Assembly: GCF_000002235.5 (NCBI RefSeq) | Contig: NW_022145532.1 | Coordinates: forward strand, 930,001-994,000 | Source of the DNA: Strongylocentrotus purpuratus | Taxonomy: Eukaryota; Echinodermata; Echinoidea; Camarodonta; Strongylocentrotidae | Direction: 5' to 3' | DNA length: 64,000 bases | Part shown: in pieces, positions 12,648 through 24,900 of the stretch | How the letters are laid out: every line of letters starts with the position of its first letter | How positions within the stretch are numbered: the stretch's first letter is position 1 | Translations under genes and position numbers: made by a program | The notes under the pieces: model-generated | What the model was told of the DNA's origin: nothing | What the model saw: only the letters and a program-made list of their open reading frames with translations | The model's database searches: none

Positions 12648-15600
12648 TTTATTCCATAAAAGCAAGCAAGTTTTATTCAGAATTGTATGGTCTATGTCTA
12701 ATAATATATAAATAGAAATAATATAAAAGAGTGAATACCTTTATAAAAAGAACAATAAATCCACTTAAATACATTCACAAGGAAGTACAATTAAGACAAA
12801 AATCACATTAAATTGCATTTCTTCAGAGCAAAATACATATCAAGCACATTCTATCAATATTACATACATTTACATGAATAATTCTATGCCGATAGAACAC
12901 TCAGCAACATGGCCTGGCTCTTGACTATTTTAAATCTACATTAATTATTTTCTCCTCTCAAAAACCGCTCAAACTTATCTTACTGTATAAAAATAGAAGA
13001 CATATGTACACTTTCATATGACATGTCTCTTCTTCTCCAGTCATCACTGAAGAACACATACAGGAAAACTCTTCATTTTCACAGTGATTAACAGGACGCC
13101 CTCTGCTCTGCTTGCTTGGAGCTCATAGGGATAATCTCATCATTCTGAAAATGATTATAGCTCATCAATGATTCAACTTAAAACACAAATTATGACCAGA
13201 ATTGTGCTGTAAAATTCAATCATGCAATTAGTTATTAACAATTTTCATTTTTCTTATATAATCTTAAGACATTCTTAATTAAACTGAAATAGATTCACTG
13301 ATGCCACTTCATAAACCCTTTTCGATGATAACACAAATTCTTTTTCCTTTTTTCTGGTAAACTGCAAGGTTTCATTGCAGACATTATCAAACATTCAAAT
13401 GCAGCATTCATCAAAATAAATATTAAACAAAAAATAACTTTTCAATAATCCTTCTTTGTCACAAAGTTTTAAAGCAAAATAGGAAAGCATATAGCTGTAG
13501 TTAGCTCCTGATAGAAATTTGACAGACATCTTACTTTGCTCATATAAGATCTCTTAATATGGAATTATTATATTCACTGAGACATTAGTCAAGAAATATC
13601 ACTGTATCATTTTGATTTGATTTGATTTGATTTTGTGTGTGGTTTATATTAATATAGTAATATCGTGTGATAAAAGAGACCAAAACTGTTAAATTACTTC
13701 CATTAAGATGAAACTTCTTATAATTATTTATCATACAATTTAAAAGCTGAAAACTGCTACTGGGAAATGAGGTAACAAAAATTACAAAAATTGAATAACC
13801 TAGCAACCTACAGCACCATAATTTTACTATTCACATTAGAAATAACTTACAAGCTTCTTACACAAATGTGTCAATAAATATACTAAAGGGCTAAACTCTT
13901 TGAGTACCTAATATCTTAGAGTAGTACTGATAATAATTCAATTCTTTACAGGTTCCTCTTCTCTTGATTCTTGTTTAAGAAACACTCACTTTTCGCCAAA
14001 AATAGATAATTCAGCCATTGTTGATATCTTTCACAAAAGATATATTGATTCAATTTCCTAGAAAAAAGAACAATTGTATTTATTTGGAAAAAGGGGCAAA
14101 ATCAAGTAAATTCACTTGACATGATCAAAAGATTATAATTGAAGTGATTACATATGTTTATCAAAGAATACTTTTTGAAAAGCAATTTTGGATCATTGGA
14201 AATTGGTCAGAGCATAAAAGAACGCTACAAACTCAATAGGCAAAGCAATCTAATTCCTATTTAAAATGTTACAATTCAACATTCTTTTAAAGTCCCCACC
14301 TCGGGTTGACTTGTGCATAAATACATTTCAAAATGGAAGAATGACAATGAACCTTTACAAAACATTGTGATGCTGCTGCAAAATGACAAAGAAAACCATT
14401 TATATTTCTAGCATTCTTCATTATCAACGTGTTTTATTGTACAATTAAAATACAAGCTCTAACCTAGATACCTAAATGTTTAAACAAGATATACATGAGG
14501 ACATGGTCAGACCAAAGATGTTCAAAATCTCTACAGCTTGAACAACAAAATCAGCTAAATATGAAGATATAATAAAATCCTGCATATTCAACCTTGAATA
14601 CTTTACCAAACTGGACACTGGATGGACTGATAATTTACAAAACCCAGATTTTCATATACAATTAACCTAATGTTTGGACATTATCATTGGTACTTCTTTG
14701 AAAGAACCGTAGGAAATGAGGAGATATTAATAAGCACCACTGGGTTCAACCAATGAGTCTATGCTCAGCCTTAATTTATACATATTGACCAACAACTTTA
14801 CAGAAAATGTAAAAAGAAAGCACCCTGTTTACAGATTAACATCTTCATGACAAAATATGCTACCTTTACACATTTTTACAAGACACAAAAAATTGCCTCA
14901 GTTACGCTTGATCTACATTTTGGAGAGCTATGCTTAATTCTTCCTAATATAGGCACATGTTCATGTTTTCTTTATTTAAATATAGATAAAGCATTTATAC
15001 AAACATAAAGTTAGACAACAATTATAGTCTTGACATAAATCATCACATACATCCCTCTTATTGTTCATAATGTTCTTCATTTGCATATATGTAAAACCAA
15101 GAATGTTATGACATGTACTTCTGAGTTGAAAATTGAAAAGTGGTAAACTTATGTGGCGGAAGTACACCAATAGTTTGCAGCTAATACATGTACTCTCCAG
15201 ACAATCTTTATTCTTCCATCTAGTATTACATCCAGTTCAGTAGGTATGTTTACCATGTTTGAAAATACACAAACTGATTTGGCTTATACTGAGTTGTTTT
15301 TATAACTGGCATAACTTGAATTGTTTTACAAATTTGAGTTAGAGAAAAAGACATTAAAGATAATAAACCACTCAACTTCCAAACACATGCTACTAATCCC
15401 TTGAATACATGTACATTGTTTTCAGGAAGAGACAAAATGGAATTTTTTGAAAATGTTTAATTTAACAAACTTTCCTTGATAATTTGAGCATCATGTTAAG
15501 ACAATCTACTAATGTAGTAGACCTTAAGAGCCTACAATTTTGGCCCAGCATTACAAATTTATTAATATTAAAATATATGCACAACTTAATACAGCAAAGA

Positions 15601-15864
15601 AAGAAAATCACTTTGAAATATACCATACAAATCCATTGCAATTCCTATCATTCTGTATTCCACAAGTAAAATTTTTTCTTTTGGACAACCATCATTTCAT
15701 TTACATATTCTTGCCTCCCCTACTGCTTCATATTTGAACATTATGTACAAAATAGCTCTTTATGTCCATTGCTTCTTTCTCTAAAAATGGTTGTGTCCTC
15801 TCTCTCTCTGTCTCGCTAAAACAGCATATTAACTGGCACTTAGAATATAGAGGATAGAAGGGAA
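12648..15864 (-). other. Probable 3' UTR and downstream sequence of the receptor gene
   Basis: AT-rich sequence after the stop. Minus-strand AATAAA hexamers occur at 15558-15563, 15207-15212, 12672-12677 and 12648-12653, so the polyadenylation site cannot be fixed by eye. The last two fit either a 3.2-kb UTR or the candidate alternative last exon at 13088-13144. Confidence 0.45.
13088..13144 (-). CDS. Candidate alternative last exon
   Basis: A good acceptor (AATCATTTTCAG) is followed by 18 codons, NDEIIPMSSKQAEQRASC, and TAA. Its composition is more GC-rich than the surroundings. It starts in phase 0, the phase at which e27 ends, so e27 could splice here and bypass P3. AATAAA signals lie about 410-440 bases below. 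It could also be the end of an unrelated transcript or chance. Confidence 0.3.
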   Translation of the reverse strand, partial: NDEIIPMSSKQAEQRASC

Positions 15865-15972
15865 TCAGTTTTGTAGTTCAGATTGTGTGATTTCATTCAG
15901 GTCTTTCATCAATCCTTCCAGGTGCATCATTTCAGCATTCAGATCCTCAGCACTGAATGTACGCACAGTCGA
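15865..15972 (-). CDS. NEO1/DCC: Exon e28: P3 helix and stop
   Basis: 108 coding bases, phase 0 start, reading STVRTFSAEDLNAEMMHLEG then LMKDLNEITQSELQN and TGA (15865-15867). HLEGLMKDLNEI is the P3 motif, the most conserved part of the DCC/neogenin tail. In vertebrates it is a helix with an LD-motif character that binds the FAK FAT domain and supports Robo association. Acceptor AAATGACAG. The frame ends a few residues past P3, as in vertebrates. Confidence 0.97.
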   Translation of the reverse strand, partial: STVRTFSAEDLNAEMMHLEGLMKDLNEITQSELQN

Positions 15973-18900
15973 CTGTCATTTCAACAAATAGAAAAGGAAA
16001 ACAAACAAAATGTATATTTAAGGTTGAATGCTTTTAACTCTACATAGGAAACAAAATACCATAGGTTGTCATGATATGTCTATAGAACCATCAAGTATAC
16101 AAGAGAAAATGAGATATACAATATTTCTGAATATTTAACCTTTCAATTAAACTATTCAGTAAGATGTAGAAGTCTTTGATTTATTATCCTAATTTATAAA
16201 ATAATTGGGCCTGTTGAAATCAAAGGGCTTTCACATTGTATTCATTGCGTTCGAACAGTATGTGAATCTTTACGAGTAGTTTATTGACAATATTTATGCT
16301 ATAACACACCTGTCTTGAAAAACATATGAAGGGATCATTTGAGAGAATGAAGGAATCAGATAGAGAGAATGGAGGAATAGATTGAGTGAATGAAGGAATG
16401 GATTGAGTGAATGAAGGAATAGATTGAGAGAATAAAGGAATGGGTTGAGTGAATGAAGGATTGGATTGAGTGAATGAAGGAATGGATTGAGTGAATGAAG
16501 GAGTGGATTGAGTGAATAAAGGAATCAGATTGAGTGAAAGAAGGAACAGATTAAGAGAATGAAGGAACGGATTGAGAGAATGAAGGAATGGATTGAGAGA
16601 ATGAAGGAATAGATTGAGAGAATAAAGGAATGGGTTGAGTGAATGAAGGAATGGATTGAGTGAATGAAGGAATGGATTGAGAGAATGAAGGAATGGATTG
16701 AGAGAATGAAGGAATGGATTGAGAGAATGAAGGAATAGATTGAGAGAATACAGGAATGGGTTGAGTGAATGAGGGAATGGATTGAGTGACTGAAGGAATG
16801 GATTGAGTGAATAAAGGAATCAGATTGAGAGAATGAAGGAATGGATTGAGGGAATAAAGGAATCAGATTGAGTGAAAGAAGAAACGATTGAGAGAATGAA
16901 GGAACGGATTGAGAGAATGAAGGAACGGATTGAGAGAATGAAGGAATAAGTTGAGAGAATGAAGGAATGGATTGCGAGAATAAAGGAATGGATTGAGAGA
17001 ATGAAGGAATGAATTGAGAGAATGAAGGATTTGATTGAGAGAATGAAGGAATGGATTGAGAGAATGCAGGAATGGATTGAGTGAATGAAGGAATGGATTG
17101 AGAGAATGAAGGAATGGAATGAGAGAATGAAGGAATGGATTGAGTGAATGAAGGAATGGATTGAGAGAATGAAGGAATGGACTGAGAGAATGAAGGATTG
17201 GATTGAGTGAAGGAATGGATTGAGAGAATGAAGGAATGGACTGAGAGAATGAAGGATTGGATTGAGAGAATGAAGGAATGGATTGAGAGAATAAAGGAAT
17301 GGATTGAGTGAAAGAAGGAACGGATACAGTGGATGAAGGATTGTTGAGAGAATGAAGGAATGGATAGAGAATGAAGGAATGGATTGAGAGAAGGAAGGAA
17401 TGGATTGACAGAATGAAGGAATGGATTGAGAGAATGAATGAAGTAATCCTTACCCCAGGGCTGTTTCCATCACCTATTCCTCTATAAGTAACATCCGGTG
17501 CTTTGGGTGTGATGACAGCCATAGGTTGAGCTCGCCCTCGACCTGGACCAGGCTGACCTCTCTTCAGTGGACTGTACGTTGGAGCAGTTATCCTCACTAC
17601 AGCATTAACAGAAATACCCAGTGTTAATCCATAAGATCAATTAGGGTTTGAGCTGATAAACTCTGAACATTATCATATCATTTACAGTACCTCATTAAAA
17701 TTATAGTTGTCATCAACATCCTAAAAAATATCATTTTTTCATCATCTTTATTATCATCTCCACCATCACTTTCATCATCATCATCATCAGTATTATTATC
17801 ATTATCATCCTCCTAATCAATATAATTTTTCATCACCTCCACCATCACTTTCACCATCATCATCATCATTATTATCAAAATCAACATTAATTTAATCACC
17901 ATCTATATCGTGATCATTTGAATAATGCATACATACCCTTGGCCTGTGGATGTTGGTAGTGAGGAGGAGGAGCAGGTACAGTGAAGCTAGAGAGGGGGTT
18001 GGTGCGGGGTGCAGTACCACTGTTTTGACTACCGGACTCATCTTGGGAGCTGGCATTGGTATCACTATGGTAACCTGCTGGACACAAAAGTACACATTAG
18101 TGTAAACACACATCATCCACACTGAAAGGCTCGGAGCTAGTACAGCTCTTTGTAATCTCATACAACTAATGCTTGAATTATTGGATTGCAAGAAAGAATG
18201 GATAGCATTCAGGCTTATATGGAGTTCATGATTGGTTTTCTGAAATAATATCAAATTAAAAATGATAATTTTGTTTCAATTTAAAAAAAAAAGGGGGGTT
18301 ATGTCTCAAGAAAAATAATTACTTTAGCTTTTAAAAGTCATCTTTTTTTTCTAGGATATTTATATCTTATTTTTCTATCTATCTATCTATCTATCAGGCT
18401 ATAGTTCATCCAGACGTTGGACAAAGCCCTCCTCATGAAATTTCCATTCTCTTCTGTCTCTAGCTGTCCTAGTCCAAGCGGCCTAGTGCCAACCTTTAAA
18501 AAATAAAAAAATTCTACCAGTACTTCATTGTAATTTTAATGCCCAACTAAATGTAGATCAATGTTTCAGGAATCCTAGACTACACAAGCTTTGACCCCCC
18601 AAAAAATGACAGCAAAGCTGAGTTCAGTGCATGAATTTGTGTAAAGGAACAACAATCCTCTTTCTTATTACAATACATGTATATCTATAAATTAAACTTC
18701 ACTTTATGGGGGATGGAAATAAAGATAAATCGCTTGTAATAGGTCACAATATTACTGATAAAAAAATGAAAAATGAGCTTTTGCATTAGAATGAAAAATT
18801 GCCTAGGAAGTCAAATGAAAAATCATTTAATTTAGACTTGCCCCTGAAATCTCATTTTATCAACTCACACAAATAAAACCTGCTGGAACTGAAATTAATC

Positions 18901-21900
18901 ATCAATTCCTTCAGTATACCATTTTTGTGAGACATGTGCTTAGAAACAACATGTTATCAAACGTAAGTTATTGATCCAAAATGTGATCACAAACTCTACG
19001 AAATAGCATTATGAGACCTTCACATATCCACAGCAGAAAACTGACATTCATACAAATTAAACTAAATCATGTACACAACTGTCAGCTTGTAAAATGAAAT
19101 ACATTAAGGTGCACTTTAGAAAGTATATACATGTATTAGCAAAATGCTGCACACAAAAATAATTTGTTATTAAATCTACATGTAATGAGCAAAAAAGCTG
19201 ATTTAAATACAAAGCTGCAACAAAAATGTTATATACAAACCATTCCAACAAACAATGGTATAATCACATGACTGAACATACCTATGTAGTTTAATCTATA
19301 ACAGAGTGTGTGTTATGTGCAATGAGAAACAAAACAAATGGTCTGAATGATGCACATGTTAATCAAATTAATCAAGCATACATATGTGTCAATATATGCA
19401 CAACAGTTTAATAAGAATTTGCAGCAACAACAAAAGTTTGTGCTAAAAGGACCTAACTTTAATGATGTGACTTTCATTTAGTGAATTGCCATTGACTTTG
19501 CTTTGTTCAACTCAGATTAGTTATCTAATCTAATTGGGCATTGTAAATTATCTTAAAGCATGAACATTCCTGATTTAAGTATCAATCACCTGAAACTGCT
19601 TGTAGAAAATAAGGAAAATAATAGTGTTTGACAGGTGAAGAGAGAAATCTAACTCTCATGTATTTCTATGAGTTCTAATTGGGATTTATATGTATAAGCA
19701 CACGTTAGCTAAAAAATAGCAAATTTACCTAAATTACATTTTTTGTGAGATTCATTTTATCCACTATTTATATGTTGGTTATGTTGGGAGTAAAAACCAA
19801 TTTAGATAGAGGTTTCATCATAAGCAATATAAAGGTTTAGCAGTACCTACCATACCCTAAATAATCTTTTATACTAATGCTTTTGTTAATCTTTCCTCAA
19901 ATATAAAAGATAATACAGGCCTAAGTCAAGCTTGCATATATATTTGTTTAAAACAAAGCAGTACACTTAGAAAAAGCAGACTGTTCAAATCAGGGAAGAT
20001 GCAGAAGCAAGAGAAATATAAATGTGGGAAAATAGATCAAAGAGAGTGGTAAGAAGATGACAGAAAGCAGGAAGAGAGAGAGGGCAATGTTAAAGAAAAA
20101 GATAAAAGTAAAAATAGACACAGAAAATAGCTTGCATAAGCATAATGCATTTGATGCTAAATGCATTTCAAGATGTTACCTGGAAACGGTAATTGCTTAT
20201 CATTCATAACTGTGGGTTCATAACGACTATTACATCAGGCTATTGAACAACTTAGGTACTCTGACAATAAATTGCCTCATTAGGAAACATCATTCAGCTA
20301 TTAAAGTATCAAATCTATTGTAAAAAGCCATCAATAAAAAAAAACATCATCCAACTTAGAAGTCTGAGAAAATGCACTTCACATGGCAAGCTCTTCAGTA
20401 CTAATAGCAAATAGGAGTTAGCTAAAAAACAGAATTTTGTTCCTATCCAACCTAACTTAATCAATATCCCCGATTTTGAATTGTATAAAAATATAAATTT
20501 ATATTAGAAAAGAATTTTGTATGACATTTTAAGTGTTTGAAATTAGAAAATGTTTATATCAAAATATTCTAATATTACAAAATCAATTTCTACAGTAAAT
20601 CTAACTCTTGGATTTTCATTTTCTAGAGATGGAGAAGAAATAATCTACATTTTTCTCTACATGTTATTTCAAAATTAATAATGGCAAAATACTAAACAAA
20701 GACAAAAGCAAAAATGCAGAAGTGCAAAAGAGGAGGGAAGAGTCCTTTTTATCATGTGAATGCAGGCTTCTAGTATTGCTTAATGCAGTAGATATTAAAA
20801 TAAAAAAAATCATATCAAGCTCAGCAAACTGCTATCAGCACATTCTCTTTTCAGGTAAAGCAGACACAAGGTGCATAAGCAATATCTACAACTATTTTGT
20901 TCCAATGTAATGCAGTGCATGCTACTGCTTAATAATATGTTAGTGAAGTTTTCCCTTGACAATACCTGAACTATACACATATGGCGGCCTGTCGGACATA
21001 GCAGAGCGTGTTGAAGCATTAGACATGAAGTCATAGGTCTGCGTGTTAACCAAATTATCTGATATCCCAGGGGAAAAAAGACAAAGACACATCAGGTCAA
21101 CACATTGAAGAAGACAAAAATAAGTCAAACATGCACCAAAATGTCGACATTTTGAGTGAAGTGCTGATACTATATGGAGTGCTGTTATTTTATAAAGTGT
21201 CATTTGATAAATCGGGATTGCTCTCCTTTTATTTTGTATAATTTGCTTGTAATGTGAGTTAACACAGCACGCATACATGGACTTCACAGCCAAGTTTCAT
21301 GCAGAACTGTGGTGTCATAGTTTCATACAGCCATCATTTCTTTTCTGCATTTCATGGCTAAAGTCCTGCATAAAAAGCACATCATTACAATGTTTCAGTT
21401 CTCTTTGCCTAGTTAAACCATCGAGCATGATATCTCATGTAAATTATTTACAATATAACAGCAATGTGCCGATGTATCATTTATTTCCTGCTTAAAACAT
21501 ACAAATTATTATTTTAAAAAATATATATATCAAAAATTGTGAAATTGTGCAAGAACATCATGATCAAATTCACACTGAAGTACAACGATCAAGTAAAACA
21601 ACTTTTGGAAAAGATTACTTGATAGGAGAAAGTAAAATGTCATATATGCAACTGACAGGAATTTGTTTTAAAGGACTTGTTATTCATAAATGTTGACATC
21701 AGTTGAACTTGAATATCAAAGCAATCACAAAGTATTAGTACACCCATTGTGACTCATACAATGTCAAAGTAAGAGGGAGAGAAAATGTTAATATTAAGAT
21801 GGAGAAAAAGAAGGTTTTAGTTAATCTTGTTACAATAATGATGAAACCCTGTGGAGAAAGCAATAAAGAGAGAAAAGAGGATGACTTCACACTATGTATG

Positions 21901-24900
21901 CAAGATGAAAGCAGTAGCATAGTGTGATAAAAAAAATCAATGTTAGTAATCTCAGATAATCCCAGAAATCTGCAATTGTATACACCATCAGGGCATAGAG
22001 AACAGATATCCCTACCGATACATGCGCTTTGGTGAGGTGTAAAAAGTGTTATTACAAAACAGTATTTAAAAACATCATGGTCTTTTAGATAACATACACT
22101 AATTTGCTCCAGACAAAAGATTGATAATTGTTTCTTGTCCATTGACATAAAATAACAGACATAAAGTAGGGACATGCACTTTATGTTATCATTTTGAAGA
22201 AATAAAGTTTTTTTAAACACTTTAAGATTTTGTTTGGAACAATTTCCAAACACTCAAAAAAGATAAAAATATTTAAAAAACACAGAAAAAGCTTGCATAA
22301 GCATAATACATGTGTTTGATTTAAAGATGTTCCTGAACATGGATGGTAATTGTGTAACATTCATAAGTGTGAGATCATAATGACTATTAAATTACGCTCT
22401 GAACTATTTTAGTACTCCGGCAATAAATTGCCTCATTAGGAAACAGCATTCAGCTAATAAAGGATCAAATCTTTGGCAAAAAGCCATCAATAAAAAACAA
22501 AACACTCATATTTGTGTTAACAGGTTCATGAAAAAAAGTAGCTAATGATTATCCCAGTGAAATGAATAAAGTTCACTTTATCATGTGAAACAAAGACAAA
22601 TGTTATGACAGAAAATAAGCTGAATGGAAGAAGGAAAGATGGGGATATGTAGCTTACACCAATGGCTTGTTAGGTTCCCTTTCTTTACCCTGATATAAGG
22701 AAGCAAAAGAAAAGGCAAATTGGTATGTCAACCCATTTTCTTTCACATGGAAATAGATGATAAACATATAGTTTAAATTCACAGAACTATTCACCAGATG
22801 AACCTTAGTTATTGATAAAAGACGCCACTTTCTCATCTTCATTAGTAGAGTACTCTTGCCTCAAATAAGACTTAACCATATTTAAAAATAATTTATAATA
22901 CTTAATATACATTACAATGGAATTCCCGAATTAGTTTTCTTTTAAGAATAAGTTTTCGTTTATGACATTGGATTACTTTCCAACCACCCCCCCCCCCCCA
23001 TTGAAATGTGCATGAATCGACTGTAACATGCCAAACTAAAGGTTTGAAAACAAAGGTATCCAGCAAAAAGGTGTTTAGTGTTGAGAAAAACAAACACAGT
23101 CAATTTTCTTTCTTATCTAACTCACATGTTCACACAGTGTTTTTCACAATAACAAACATTAAGTGCTTTGTAGACTAACTTTGCTGGATTAATTTTGGTC
23201 AAACACACACCGCAATGCAAAATTGTATTAGGGAATAAAACGTGTTGTAACTACATGCGCACACACCCTTGCTGTTCACCAGTAACAGGGCTATAAACCT
23301 TAGCTTTTATACCATAAAAAGACCTTAGCAAAACCATACATATTACAAATATATTACTGTAATCAGTCATAACATATAAGCAACTGGCTAGTGAAATTAG
23401 CAAAGAATGCTGTTTGTCAATATTTATCAATTTTCCACCTAAACATTATTTTTGGAGGTCAGAACTTTTCACCACATTACCTTAAGGACCTATGTAACAT
23501 TACGATATCATTTGAAAAGACCAACTATTATTGAAATATAACTGAATAGCATAATGGATTATAGATGTTTCCCTTTAATATACAATATTAATTTAAAATT
23601 GAATTATACATAAATGGTGATTGAATAATGGTTTTATAGTAATATGATGATATTTCATTATTATCATTATTATTTTATGATACAACAATAAATGAGGACT
23701 TAAGATGTATTATTCTCTACCTCTTCTTCTATCAACCATCTGTTGAACTGCTACATGATCAAGCGACATAGCCTTTGAAATGACACGTTGTTTGAGCGAG
23801 TGATTGACCCGGGCCATGACCCTAGCTTGGCGCCTCGCATACTCTGACATCCCTATCTCGGACACCGTGTCGTCTCCTCCAACAAACGCATAGTCCATTG
23901 CTGGGTCATTCGTTTCGCGAAAGAAATTGGCAGAGTGTGCGCGACGGAGGACGGCCTCTGGTGGTGGTGGTCGATGATGATGATGATGGGGAGGAGGTGG
24001 GAGGTAGGATGATTGGGGGATGGGAGGACGATGGTATAAAACTTATTGGATAAAAGAAGGAAGGGGAATAAATAAAATCACTCAGGGAAAGTAGCATGAA
24101 CAATGAAAAGTAAAAACTGTTAGCAAAGTATTTTAGAAGTTAAGTACCAAATTTTGAGGAAATCTATAGGGCTTGATAAGGGTTGAAGATATTAAGAGAA
24201 ACATGCATATTTGGCATATATATATATGCGTCTCACTAATTGTGTTCTAAATAGCTTCACTACTGGTTAGCTTAACATTTTATTTGTTTTTTCTAATATT
24301 CTTGAAGCCCCAAAATAAAAAAAAAGTCTTATTATGAATGAAGGACATTATATAGGGTTATATACAGTTATATGTAGCAGGGAATTTCAAGAAACAAATA
24401 TCAGGACATGCAAAGAGAAACTGCCGAATATGAATTGCAAAGTAAAAACCTGTAATTTCATTCAAAGAAGCTATTTAAGTAACTAACTTTGATCAACAAT
24501 GGAATTACAAAAATTAATTTTGTTAGTTTTCTGAGATACAATAGACCTTACAGTGCTGAGTGGTATATGATAACATGTAATGCAATATTGAAAAGCACAA
24601 ACAAATTCAATGCAAATTATGCATAATTTTTGTATAACTACACCAAAGCTTTTTAAGATGCTAGAGCAAGATATATCTCATTTTCATATTTCCTTTCAGT
24701 AGCCTCTCTAAATTGTAAACAAGGGACACACTATGTTTCAGTTTATACCACATTGCAATGACCAAATATAATCTTATCTATAAAAAGTTTATTGCTACTT
24801 CAAACTAGGAGCATTATATCTAGGCTAAACATTACACTGTCTTTGAAGTAAAGAGTTATTAAATTGTGTAATTTTATCATAGATTTTAGTCAATCAGCTT

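Noticed and set aside
16339..17443. Regular direct repeats resembling a CRISPR array
   Set aside because: The 21-bp units are head-to-tail with no unique spacers, and lie in an intron of an animal gene. It is a minisatellite.
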